Origin: Lepidodermella squamata | Taxonomy: Eukaryota; Gastrotricha | Direction: 5' to 3' | Assembly: GCA_047495785.1 (NCBI GenBank) | Contig: JBLDXI010000045.1 | Span: 372,001 to 436,000, forward strand | DNA: 64,000 nt | In this document: positions 10,701-21,800 of the stretch, in pieces | Numbering within the stretch: position 1 is the stretch's first letter | How the letters are laid out: the number at the start of each line of letters is the position of its first letter | Translations under genes and position numbers: made by a program | The notes under the pieces: model-generated | Database searches by the model: none | The model's input: only the letters and a program-made list of their open reading frames with translations | Told to the model about the DNA's origin: nothing

Positions 10701-12078
10701 GCGACGAGATTTTCGGTGCGTGCTGCTGCGCTTACCATCAGGCGCACTTTCCGGAGCTGCTATGCCACGACCACTTCATGGCCAGCCAGTGCAGCGCTCC
10801 GCAGGAGGAGAACACGCAAGGATAAATCTTTCAAACAAGTCGCTACTAATGGTGTCTTTCATCATTAGGGCCCGGTATCGCCCCTATCCGGGGTCACAAT
10901 GCCTCGCGTATTTGTCGACCACCACCGAGTAGACACACTACGGTGCTTGTCTATGAAGGGAGGGGCCCTTTCTTTAATAAAACTCAAATGCATGTATTAA
11001 CGGTATTGATTGATTGATTCAATTTTACTTACACATTTTACTTACACATCTATATCCATTCTGTGTTCCAACTTTTTCGGGGTGAGGGGGATCCACATCT
11101 CCTCCAATGACCTGGAGAGGGGATCACTCATAGGGGTAGTTCGAGTTATTACGCCGTGCGCAGCACCCAGAAGAAAATAGAGAGAAAAAACAAGAAAAGG
11201 CTCCGCAACACCTCTCGTCGTCAAGTTCTGATTAAATGATTCAATGATTCAATGATGAAAAAAATTTAATGATTCCTTCGCGATTCCTTCATCCGTTCTA
11301 GCAACCGAAACTCTTGGGCGCGTGGCCATCGGAACTTCGTTTTGGCAGCAAAATAATTATTGAATTTGTGAGCAAAGTTTTACAAAAAATCATAAGTTTG
11401 CCAAACTTGCGATGGATTTCCCGTTATTTTCGTCAAAAATATGACTTCAATTCAAATTTGTTTATGTGGAAAAAGTACGGTTTCGTGAATTTTAAAGATA
11501 AGATAGATTATTTTATACCTGATTAGCACATAATGTCTGAGATACTTTTGATTGACTCGAATAACAGCAGCTATAGCCAACTAAACAAAAATGTAATTTA
11601 TTACAGTGATGCCTATACTTGGGTGCCTTACCGAATTGAGCACTATCGCAAGAATTATCAGCGGAATTGCGATTGACAGGTAATATCTGAAATACTTCAA
11701 GTTGACCAAGTGCAAGAACTCCTCCAGCGACTCTGATATGTAATATATCGGGCATTCCAGCGCGAATTCATTTGTCGATCGGTCGTAATGTTCAACTATT
11801 GTTATCGGAGTCGTTGAAGCGTTTACCGAAGAAGAGAAATTACTCTCGTTCGACACAAATTCTCTTTCATCGAGAGAAATAATTCCGCATTTTGCTTGAA
11901 TGCCTTTAAGGTCGACAAAGGCCCAGTCTTCAGGCTTTGAATAGCCTTTGCTAGTGAACATGTGCTGAATGATAGTTTCGATGAGAGCGCCAAAATCTGA
12001 GTAGCCGCCAACATCAGAAATCTCCAGGTACTCCTCGGGAGATCGAAGGACATCTTCATGCCCTTTCCCAGGGTCCAT
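1707..12078 (-). CDS. Class A (rhodopsin-like) GPCR, paralogue A, with DNV in place of DRY
   Basis: Five exons, read in frame: 12078-11632, 11580-11519, 6132-5619, 2406-2125 and 2066-1707, giving about 554 aa. An extracellular N-terminus of about 120 residues is followed by TM1 (N1.50 in AIVLN), TM2 (LSFSD, D2.50), TM3, TM4, TM5 (GSYIFTCTQ), TM6 (LLCWSP) and TM7 ending DPVIY, then a tail of about 110 residues. The usual DRY at the TM3 end reads D266-N267-V268, so the G-protein-contacting arginine is missing. The conserved TM3 cysteine (3.25) is also absent. The 62-nt exon carries intracellular loop 1 and fits both flanking phases. The 5.4-kb and 3.2-kb introns are full of transposon remnants. 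Close relatives lie at 41.3-43.7 and 47.8-51.8 kb. Lack of Cys3.25 together with DPxIY recalls the MECA cluster (melanocortin/S1P/cannabinoid), but that is only a resemblance. Ligand unknown. Confidence 0.8.
2752..2780. repeat. Short dispersed repeat copy in GPCR A intron
   Basis: The block atttgagattccagcact followed by an attttcca tract recurs almost identically at about 49039-49066 beside GPCR C. It is probably one end of a small interspersed element. Confidence 0.35.
2999..3076 (+). pseudogene. PHD-finger-like fragment in transposon debris
   Basis: One frame reads YCPRCWRNEEQ then VSCDGCQTWFFH before a stop. The CxxC spacing plus CDGCQTWF is the core of a PHD zinc finger, a domain sometimes carried by retroelement ORFs. 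Only about 25 residues survive, with no recognisable flanks, so this is a broken remnant. It lies in intron 4 of GPCR A. Confidence 0.35.
3052..3318 (+). pseudogene. Possible hAT-transposase C-terminal fragment
   Basis: The 88-residue ORF ends with a stretch around CLLDPQFKGSYLD, which resembles the LDPRFK motif near the hAT dimerisation region. The rest is not recognised. It is short, isolated and inside a GPCR intron, so a decayed transposase is likelier than a gene. Confidence 0.3.
3596..3760 (+). pseudogene. LTR-retrotransposon integrase C-terminal fragment
   Basis: A 54-residue frame contains KNIARTQAKQQRDYNRRHN followed by FEVHKHE. This matches the pattern seen just after the integrase core of Gypsy/BEL-type elements: an 'AQ..QK..YD.RH' helix leading into the SH3-like domain. 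No core catalytic region or LTR was found nearby, so this is a fragment. Confidence 0.4.
3906..4370 (+). pseudogene. Helitron/PIF1-family helicase remnant (pre-helicase region)
   Basis: The frame starting near 3906 reads DEIKGYIDARYVSSSEACWR, then HLPKEQNVYF and STLTAWF, then an in-frame TGA at about 4231, then GRMYLPSPTAGKLYYLRLLL. This order (YIDARYVSA.EA.WRI, HLP..Q.V.F, LTAWF, then GR.Y...P..GE.YYLR.LL) is characteristic of the region before the helicase domain in Helitron-like proteins. The in-frame stop and missing flanks show it is dead. It lies in intron 4 of GPCR A. Confidence 0.6.
4519..5091 (+). CDS. Possible nested two-exon gene, function unknown (137 aa)
   Basis: Not recognised. 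Exon 4519-4658 (from MIEAKFSYDTDTLL) and exon 4818-5091 join in phase across a 159-nt GT...AG intron, giving 137 aa. The joined product has balanced composition, a predicted beta-rich middle (FNPITIRINKRGKG, SEVIIEL) and a C-terminal CNEC...C cluster. No signal peptide or membrane segment is seen. It lies on the opposite strand inside intron 4 of GPCR A, next to Helitron debris, so it could be an unrecognised transposon ORF rather than a host gene. The donor (GTACAT) is weak. Confidence 0.3.
6712..6943. repeat. 48-bp near-perfect inverted repeat (fold-back element)
   Basis: Arms 6712-6759 and 6896-6943 are reverse complements with one mismatch over 48 bp (core ttccccttggaaccctc) and a 136-bp spacer. 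Similarity continues weakly for about 10 bp inside the arms. It lies in the large intron 2 of GPCR A and is most likely a small fold-back/MITE element. Confidence 0.7.
8319..8496 (+). repeat. Dispersed transposon-derived repeat, copy 1
   Basis: This block matches 17762-17987 along its length, for example ctcgaaacgaagttcag and atggaacaggttca, but lacks about 48 bp present in the other copy. The translated copies resemble the domain that follows the integrase core in some transposon-derived proteins (see copy 2). Confidence 0.6.
8741..9052 (+). pseudogene. LINE ORF1-like fragment
   Basis: The frame reads VILARGINESRGELRES, then CYRLGVRPDLRKRLPPRLVK. The pattern 'nvvirGi.Es' followed by 'RLG......RPrlVKV' is typical of the ORF1 RNA-binding region of many non-LTR retrotransposons. 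It is short and truncated after about 100 residues, in intron 2 of GPCR A. The family is not identified. Confidence 0.4.
9476..10932 (+). pseudogene. PIF1-like helicase of a mobile element, frameshifted
   Basis: Three blocks in PIF1-helicase order. First, VIILEEIGLVSSETLEVID (Walker B-like) ending LTG. Second, after a 50-nt intron at 9685-9734 (GTTTGT...TTCTAG), LNAKVGGKLIIATGDYSQL, matching the GG..Iia.GD..QL motif. Third, after a +1/-1 frame change near 10085, LTLFVGAVVCMAYNFNASSP with FSQGQLEIVEKLP, matching the C-terminal GA.Vm...N....G..GiV region. The Walker A part is missing upstream. A PIF1-type helicase in repeat-rich intronic DNA is most simply the helicase of a Helitron-like element. 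The frameshift shows decay. It lies in intron 2 of GPCR A. Confidence 0.55.
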
Positions 12079-12827
12079 ATATAAAATTAATTAAAACAAA
12101 AACTCTTCTGAATAAATTGAGTGTATATGGAAGGCTTAGAGGGAAATAGAAGATAGATCAATGCCAGTGCAAAGGCTTTTGTTTCTTCCTTAAAGAAAAA
12201 TAGATCCATATTTCCATAAATTATGCACACAGTGTTTAAAAAAAAACCATTGATAAAAAGGCATCGGTCAAGTGCGATTGGCTGAGAAATAAGGGAGTTT
12301 ACCCTAAGCAGGAAATAGCAGTCATTACGCGACCACTAATTTCTTCTTGCGCATGTTTTGACGTTTTGGCTTCCGCTCCTGATTAGCCCCGCTGACGATC
12401 GTGTTTTTTGCGACGAGCCTGCGTGCTGATCGATAATATACTGCCTTATTATCGTCACTTTTCCGGATAAATAATAAAACATCTTCAAATAAAAGAATGC
12501 ACTATTTTTACCAAAAAATTGCAATTTTTATTTGCCATGGAAAAACGGGAGAGAGAGAAATCATTTTTTGAAATGCGTACTTCATCCGCATCGTCGTACT
12601 ATACATAGACACTAGAGAAATAATCATTGGATTATGAGACGATGAAAATAGTTAATAATAATAATAATAGACTCGATGCAAGCGCGCGTAAAAATTCATA
12701 GTGTAATGAAACAAAAGAATGAAAGCAACTCGGCAGAGAGAGAAAGAGAAAGAACGAATCATCATTTTCATAGAAAAATCCCGTCGATTATTAAATCGCA
12801 TCACGTGCTTGTAGGTCAAAAATAGCA
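12079..12827. other. Intergenic: FRY 3' side and GPCR A 5' side
   Basis: No gene seen. Both neighbours are on the minus strand, so the right part (12540-12827) probably holds the FRY 3' untranslated region and the left part the GPCR A promoter. It contains a short ATA/ATT microsatellite near 12651-12668. Confidence 0.5.
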
Positions 12828-15800
12828 TTATTGATCACCGGGTTCCGCATGGCCGTTGTCCTGATGGCTCGCGAAAGTGACAAATGTCGGCACGGGTGAA
12901 TTCGAGCCCGATAGACTGCTTCGGGCGGAATGTTTATGAACAGGCGATGGTACGTTGATTTGTGGCGATGACGATCGCCCAGGCAACTGCGGCGATGGGG
13001 GAGGCAAAACAAAACGGCGGCGCGGTGAGGGCGACGGTGAGGCGGATGAAACCAAGCGAACCGGGTGCTGCTTCGCCTCTTGAGCCAAGTTCGCCAGGAC
13101 AACCGCGCCCGCTGAGGAAGAAAACGTCGACGGCGGAACGCTTTGACGGTCTGATGGTTTTCGAGGGTGGGAGCCAGGTGGTTTCTGATCACCGGCTTGT
13201 TCGCTAGGCAGCGATGAGCGATGTCTGTTACCGATAGCGGCGGCCACCACGTCGGTTGCTGTTGAGAATGAACGGGTGACTGGTCCGGCTAGCGGGTTGC
13301 CAAGATTGATCGCACTCAAACGAGGCAAATGAGACGCTGAAAAAGGAAAATAGCATTAATTGATAATTCGTGAATAAGTGGAAAAATTAGAGCGTCTTAA
13401 ATATTGTTAAATATAGACGGGGCTGAAGTTGGGCTATAGTGAAAGCATTACCAAAATATTTAAATCTAAACCTAAAGAACTGAGTTCAGTACCAAATCAT
13501 TTAATTCATTACCAAATTAGTGAATTCTTTACTTCACCTAAAACTATTGAATTTAATACTCATCCTAATTAATTCAATAAAAAATTTCTCGTCCTGTCTG
13601 CTCAAGGTGGAGAATTTCAGCACGGTTTTCAATTTATTCGTCAAAAGTCTTTCAACTGCCGATAATCCTAATCTTCGCTTTATTTTCGAATTCAGCTGCT
13701 CTTTCATCTTCCCCTTCTCCCTTTTCAGCAGCCACTTGATACGTATCGCCGGATTTCCGCTTACAGGTACCCAATAGTTTGAAACGATAAGCTCGATTCG
13801 CCTCGAACGCGGCTACCAACGCAGTGCAACCACCTACCGCCGATGAGGCTCGGCGATCACACTCAAATATTTTTTATACTCTAATCAAAGCAACTCAGTC
13901 TAAGCATGCCATCTCAAAAGCATTCGCTTCAACTTTTATCTCGTTCTCTTGCTAATTTAAAAGGCATTTTTTATATTTTCTTGTACAATTAGCTCGCCTC
14001 AATGCTCTCCGTTAGCGTCGACGACCTGTGCTGGAACCTTGAACACGGCCTGGGCCTGGACTTCGAAGATTTCGAAGTCATTGTTTCGATATTTTTCTAA
14101 ATCGCAATGACAGCTCGGTGGAATTCAAATACCTCTGCAGGCTGCCGCGTGAATCTTCCGCTTTAACTAGTTCAAATGGGGATTTAATTCTGCGCGACAC
14201 AACCCTGCGAGTTTTTATACTCGAAATAGCGACCAGCTTCAAATGGCCTTCTTTAAACAGCTGGTATTCCCCTGCAGTATACTTGCCGATGGGTCATCTT
14301 ATCACAACTGCGACTCGGGTTAAACAAGCTTGAGGAGGAATTAAACGCCCAAAATCCGAATTGGCGGTAAATCGAAGGTTTATGCTTTGAAAACATGCGA
14401 ATTTCAAGGATTATTTTACATCATTTATTCAAGGCCAAGCAAACAGGACCAACATGGTTGTTTATGCCCCTGATCTTACCGCTGCTGTTGTAAGTGAATC
14501 CAGATTTTCATGACTTGATCCAACACTTATTCTTACCGGACAGAACAAACGTGGGCGAAAGAAAAACGCTTCCCTTACTAGACTTTGATTCCTACTGAAG
14601 GCAGCGCGGAATCCAAATCTCTGAGCTCGTTCGAATCGTGTCATGCTATTGGAAATGCTTTTTCCGAAAGATGTTTCCTTGCCATCACAGTAGAGTATGG
14701 ATGACATATGCCCAGGTGAACTCTGCCAGAACTTGTTCAGGCTGAATGGATGCATGGCTAAAGTGGAATTAGGTGAATGCTCAAGTATGAATTGTCCGAG
14801 AAAAGCTGCCTATGAAATCCAACTCTACAATCCTTTCTTGTGGCTCGAACATCGTGTGTTTTGGCGCATATTAATATTTTGTTTTACTTCGTTAATACTT
14901 CGTTTGAATTCAGATTCAAGAGTAAAGTCGACCGCAGCCGTGCACTGGCCCTAAGGATGCCGAGGAATTGTGAAAATCGTAGATGCGGGCTACCTGTCGT
15001 AAACGGTCCGTGTACACAGGCTGCCGGTGAAGCGATGCCGTGGCTTAGCTTTCTCGCTTTTCCAATTATGCCGGTGCTTCTGGTGGTGTTGTGTGCAGTG
15101 CATGATTTGGACGAAGCAATAGCCACCCGAGAAAAAGGAGACTGGAAGAAATTTACCCCGAAAACCGTTTGGGAGAACAACTTCGACCACCCTGTCTGGG
15201 CTCCTCTGCTGGATCTCTCATGCTGCACTCAGTAAATTCCTCTTTACATACTTATGTTACAACCCAATAATGATTTGTGCGCAAAAATCGACGTAATGCG
15301 ATTCGACCTGGAGCATTGACCATAATGCGTATGGTGGAATTTGATAAGGCAAAACAAGTCGGATCGGACACTTACCATATTCACGTGCGAGGTATTGATT
15401 TTAAAGCTAGGTTTTATGGGTTTAAGATTTTTGCCTTATTGGATCAAAAATGCGCCACCTGCAATGATGGCTTTGCACTTCAAGCCTTCAAGCTGTTAAC
15501 ACATTACGTTTATGAAATCCGGCCGTTGCCAATTGATAGGGAAGAAGAGCACGTTCTCCTGCGAAATGTGAGAATTTGTTTCTTCAAGTATGCTCGGTAG
15601 CATATGTAGCGACGTATTTGCTTCCAAACATTCTGGCAAGAGTTTTTGCTGCAACAGCTTTCGGCAGCAAGTTCAGACGGTTTTTTCTGCTAGCTGCTCG
15701 GACCCGTTGGAGATGAAGTGGTTCAATAAAGTTTTGGTTTTTTCTATTTTAAAGTTTGGGAAGGGGTGAGATAAAGTCCCACTCCAAGACGGCCGGGAGG

Positions 15801-18800
15801 GGAATTCCTAGGGGTATTTAATGTCCTCTACCAAGCGGAGCTTGAAGGAACAGCGCCTAGCTGCCAAAGCAAACAAATAAATCCATAATTCCACGAGTCC
15901 CATATTGCTGGAATGCATTGCTGGAGCCCTAAATGCCAAGAGCACACCCTTAAAGCCACTTTAGTAAGGCCAGCGCTTTCAGGCATCGGTTAAATAAATG
16001 TGCGATTTCTGAGAAACAGAACGAATCTGCGTCTCCATGTATTTAGAGTAGCGCTTTCTAGTACCTATCTCAAATTCTTCAATTATTGGAGACAAGCTTG
16101 GCTTCCACATTGCCCAGGCAAATTGGAATAGTATACTCTAATTCAGGGGTAAGGATATAATAAGCATAAAAAATGAGTACCAACCTGCAGCTGAAAGATG
16201 AGCAGATGCGACACTAGCCGAGGGTGGTGGCTTGAAAACAGCTGCATCGATTTGCATCGCCTGCAACACGTAGAGAGTCGAGTCGACAAGCCTCAAATTC
16301 GCGTCATCCCACCCATCGACACCGTCAATGAGCCCCAACTCCATGTCATCATGCGTACTTTCCGACACCAAAATCACCTTAGTCGTCGGCTCGGCTAAAT
16401 GACGTAGGGTCGGCGACTGCGAGCAAATGCACCGCCAAGCGAAGTTGGCAGTCCGAGAACACACTGCGACTACGCCACTGCATAGGACAGTCAATCTCCT
16501 CGCGTTATTTTGACCACGCGGCGAAGATGGAGCCAGAGCATCCATGAAAGCCTCAACCGCGTCACTGACCTCGCCTAATCCGAAAACCAACGCATCCAGA
16601 TCAGGCCCAGGTAACTGGTTCAAGGAGCTTGGCAAAACAACGACGAGAGGGCAGTCTGGAGCCTGGGCAGCGGCGGAGGCTGCGAGAATTAATGTCCCGA
16701 TGTGGGCGTCTTTCGCTGTGTTAGAGCTCGCTTGATTTTGCATGGCTTCGATCGCTGAACTCAGCCTTAAACATGCCTGCCGGCAAACACGCGGTAGAAG
16801 GAGTAACAGCGATGCTATTGTCGAGAAGCTGGCATCTTGCAGGTTCGAATGCGCCTCGCTATCAGCCGCCATTTGCTGTTCAGTCTCCAGTAGATCGGCC
16901 TGGCGCAGGAACGCGGCTATTGCGTCTGATTCTACGGAGATTGATAGAACCGGGGCTTGAGACTGGTGTTTCCGCCTTAATAATAGTAACTGCTCGACAG
17001 CTGCGACTTGGCGGGTTGCGTCGTCGCCCAGCGCCATTGGGTCGTTGGTTGCGTTTGTTGCTAAACAGCTTGCTCGATCGCTGCCGACCAGGCTCGACGC
17101 GCTTGATTGCTGGCTATTTGCACTTCCGGACAAACTTCGAGTTTGATCATTTTCATCCGAATGCTGAAAAGAATACATGAAAGATTAATCGATGCATCAA
17201 GAGTGTTAGCCCTCAGAGTGTTAGGATGCGAAGAATTTGGTTTAATTCATCAATTTCCCAATCTAAACTCTAGGAATGTTACCACAGCTGGTTGTTTCTT
17301 CCTTTAATTTGGCTACAATGCTCCCCGGAAACTCTGCTCGACTTCATTGAACTATACTCACTCCTGCTAGGTTGTCGAAGTCGCCGGAAGAAGGCTATTT
17401 TCCTAGTCTTGTACGCTACCCTGCACGCTATTTCATATTTTTCTGAATGCCTAAGACTTAAATGACAAAAACACAATGCTCGAATTTTCAATACTGGTAT
17501 CGCTCCAAAAAATGTTTCAACCTGTTGCCAAAAAACTCTTTTTAATAAACAGTCCTGGAGTCCTTGGTTGCCTATAGAGCCCCTGTAATTCGCTGCCTTG
17601 GGTCCTCCTCTATAAGGAGACTGTTGGAAATGCAAGCCCACTGCATTCGAGCCTTGATCGATCTGCCCTTCGAACAGAAATGATAGACCATTGACTCCAT
17701 TGGCGATAGCAATTTTTGCTTGCTCATTCCTTCAGGAAATATTTGGTGTATCGCGTATAAAAGCAGGAATTTACAGTAAAAACTTGCAGGTCGGCGATTA
17801 CTGTCTACTACCCATCGCTAGGCCAGATCGATCGAACTCTAGCGCACGGAACCTTTTTGTTAAGGTAGTCGAGGTGGAGAGCAAGTAGGTTCGACTCGGC
17901 TACCCTCAAGGCCGCCTCGAAACGAAGTTCAGAATGGAACAGGTTCAACTGCTGCAAGGCGCCGCGGTTCGTTTCGAGGTTCCCGACAATCATTTACGAG
18001 AGTCCAGGATCAATGCACCCCAGCATGTACAATGGTGGTAGGAGACCTAAACCGCCATTTCTACAACTCGTTCAAGCAACTAAACGTTTCGGTCTGAAGC
18101 AATTAGTTAAAGAACCCACTCGCGCCAGCGGTGGTATTCTTGATCAAGTATTCACAGATCGACAAATCGAAGTCGAGAAACCGAAGGTTAGCGACTACAA
18201 TCCGGTCTCCATTACCTTGAATCTGGATATACAGGTCAGATCAATGCCGCCGAGAAAAGTGTGGATATACGAAAAGGCCAACTGGAGTCAGCTAAATCGA
18301 CTGCCTTATGCTTTTTCGCACGTTAATCTTCCTGACGTGATCGAACCAGAATCCCAAATTCAGGCCAAGCACCTAGTACACCCAAATCCTATACCTGATA
18401 TTTCGGAGTTAATGGCTTATAGCTTTCATTTTTAGGGTTAATCTTGAACCCATTATTGAAATAAATTTATCGCATACCAAGTTATGATGATCTTGCGAAG
18501 CCGATTCAATAGGCCGCTCGCTTTCGTCGTTTTCAGGCGATCCGTCCCCGCCACCATCACTTTCGCTTTCAGTATCCACATCCTCTTCATCACTCAACGA
18601 ATCATCGTCATCGCCTTGATACGGATGGTCATCATCTCCAATCGAAGAAATCGACTCGCGCTCCATTATCACCTCAGGCCCGACTAATTGAGGCGTCGCT
18701 GATGGGGAAGATGGCGATAGGGTAGATGAGAGCGACTGCCTTAAAACATCCCCATTCGACCCAGTCGTCGAACTACCGTGATGGTTCGAATCAGCATTAT

Positions 18801-21800
18801 CGCTATCTAACGCCAGACTCGACGTAACAAGACTATGCTCGTCTGTCAACGTGACACTGGTCGACATTCGCATGCGAGACGTGATACCCGACTCGTAATC
18901 GCTCAGTTCATTCGTGCTCAACTGCTGGAGGGAAGTACTGGAGGTGACGACCACACCAACCGGAGCACCAACACTTGAATCGCCATCAATATCCTCATCG
19001 TACAAGAAATCGAACGTTTTCAGCGCAGTAAATTGCTGCTCGCTCATACTGGTCTCATCGATCGAACCAGTCCGGCCGACAGATTGCGAATCACTGGTTT
19101 GGCCACCTCCCGGTCCGACCTGGACAGTCGATAACGAGGCGTGTTTTCCGGCGGAAGCTGTTGTGTTCGCCGCATCAGCCGCGTTATTGCCTAGCAAGAT
19201 CGACGGCGCTCGAGGCAGGTAGCGTTGCTGCTCGCCGAACGCGCGAACAATTTGCCACAAATGCTGCCGGACCGACAGCTGTTTCTGAGGCGCAGTCATC
19301 GCGCTTTGATTGGCGAGTCGTCGAATCGTGGCCTGTTGATCATTGCCATTCGTTGCCATTACAATCAGCTGCTCGTCCGAAACTTGGCTTGGGTCGAAGT
19401 CGAATTCCAAGGTTCGACCAGGCAAATCCCGTCTCAGCCCGAGAACTGTGTCGAAATCGATCGAAGTATGCGCGAGGGATTGAGATGTAATTGAGACCGG
19501 CATATTCGATGGGGCGTGGAAAACTGCGGATTTCGAGACGAAAAGCCGCAGCAAACGTTGAGCATCCCGACTGAGGGGCCCAGTTGAGAATTGCCGGACT
19601 ATCAACCGACAAAGCGATAAGCCGGCATCGAAAAGTCGAGAATCAGACGTCTGCAGCTCAGCGAATGAAACCAGATGATACGCAGCCTCGATACCAGCCC
19701 TTTGAACCCAGGATAACGGACTTTCGAGGAGTCGTGTGAAAAGGATCAATAAATACGCAGTCGACTCTGGGCAAACGTCCATCAAATATTTGACGACACA
19801 GCGACACCATTGGCTCATATCTTTCGTGTAAGATTGGCGGCTGTATAGGGTTAGCACTACACCGAGATTGTCCCAACCGTGGACTGATAGCCCGGCTAGG
19901 GTATCGGCCGCCTCACGGCAGGCGGCAGTTGGGTTTGAGTAGTGGTGCAGCCAGTAGGGAAGAAGACTGGCGGTATATAGGACTAGACCGCCGATTTCAC
20001 CAGCACCGGGTATTTCGGCGGAAAACGACGGCCACATCGCGCATGAAGCTAGTCGACATAACAGGGCGAAACCCATTGAAGATGCAACAGCGCTGGAACA
20101 AGCCGCCCGATGAATGATTCCCAACAACCCACCACTTTGAGCCGGCCACCTTAATTGAGTTGCGACTGTTTGAATTTGCTCACCCGAGTTCAAAACAGTC
20201 GGAATTAGGATTTCAAGTAACCTCAGCGCGGCTACTAATTCGATTTCAATATCAGACTCGAGCATGCTCGATGCGATCCAAACCAGCCGAGCAGCCACGT
20301 CGTTATCGATATTTTGCGAATCTGCGCCTAATTCGAGGCATGCGGCTAGTTCAATCGCGTATTGTTGCACGTCATCGGCTGGATCCGCGGCTACCTCGGC
20401 GAGGCGACCGGCCACGTCGACTAGAACCCGACCAGTTAACGGGGTCGCAAGAGCTCGGTAAATTCTCAACGCTCGACACGCGACTTGCCTACAGCAGAAT
20501 AATGACCCGACTGGTGGCGGGTTGGTCCCGAGATGCAGGGCAGTTTGAGCCCATCGATCCGCAACACTTCGATCCGGGAACAACCGACCGAATAGAGATG
20601 CGCATAACGTAACGAATTGGCGCAAATTTTCGAACGCGACAATAGATGGCGGTAATGCGTTGAATTGATTAGACGCGACGTTCATCCTAGTCAGGGTTTG
20701 AACGGCAGGGGATGGCATGTCCCGCGGCCATAACGGTTGACCAGATCGTTTACTCAACATCAATAAAATTCGCTCAGCGGCGAATTCCGGTGTTAAGGTG
20801 GGTGTTGAGCAGCGACTCGCCCCGCTTAGAACACTTGCGTCGACCACTGAAACGAGCGGAGTATTTGAAGGCATGCAAAATGCGGCGGCTGGTTCGAAAC
20901 ACCCGACCCCGGTTGTGCTGTTTTGACCCGGTGACATGGTCATCGATCGAGCTGTATCTAGTGTATTCGTATTTTGCGGCTGGGGTCGAGTTATGCGACT
21001 TTCGGCCGGTAACTTCGCAATAGCAGCTAGCATCAAATCCGCGACTTTTTCGTGAGGAGGACTTGATTGCCGGGCTGCGGTGAAAATCAGCCCGAGAAGT
21101 AGTCGCTTCGAGTTTTCTCTCAGCAATGCGATAGGATCGTCGACAGTCAATGTAACCAAATTCAATAAATACGGCAAATGAGCCGTCCAATCTCCGATCA
21201 GCAAACCATCAGTAGCCAGATCAGGCAGTAGCAGCATTGCTAGAGCTGATCTGGATACTATCGATGGAGAAAGAGGCGGCTCCTCGGGCAAATGACGGTG
21301 CAACGGGGCGTGAAATCCGCCGAAAGCCGGCATAGGAAGAGGCTGGGGTTCGGCTTTTACGGTCCCGGCGGTCGCACAGGTAGTGGCTGATTTTGTTAGC
21401 CAATCATCAGAAGGAGATGAATCTAAAAAAATAAAACGTATTGAAACATCGATTTTTTTATTCAAATCACTTATTAAATACTTTTAAATTGTCAAAATAA
21501 ATATGGAAAATTCTCAACGTTTCAAAACTCTCGAAAAACATGTTGTCAAAATTTATCCCTTGTTAAGTCACCACATATTCAAATGATTTCAAACTAGGGA
21601 AGCATCCATCGAATAAAATTTGAAATTCCAGCGTACCTGTAGCTAATGCGCTCAGGGGCGGTCGAGATGATGGTGTTGCGACTGGTCTAACCGTCTGCTC
21701 GCCATCCGCAACCGTCGAAGCCAGAACATCGGGCAGAATATTCGGAACAGCAACATTCGCAACTTGCTGCACAGTGGGTCGACGGGTTTCTAACAAACGG

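Noticed and set aside
12791-13192. 133-aa minus-strand ORF overlapping the last FRY exon
   Set aside because: Out of frame with the phase-consistent FRY exon 9, and Arg/His-rich.
14840-15600. Two plus-strand ORFs (131 and 107 aa) in FRY intron 8 as genes
   Set aside because: No recognisable domain, no phase-compatible splicing between them, and located in a repeat-rich intron.
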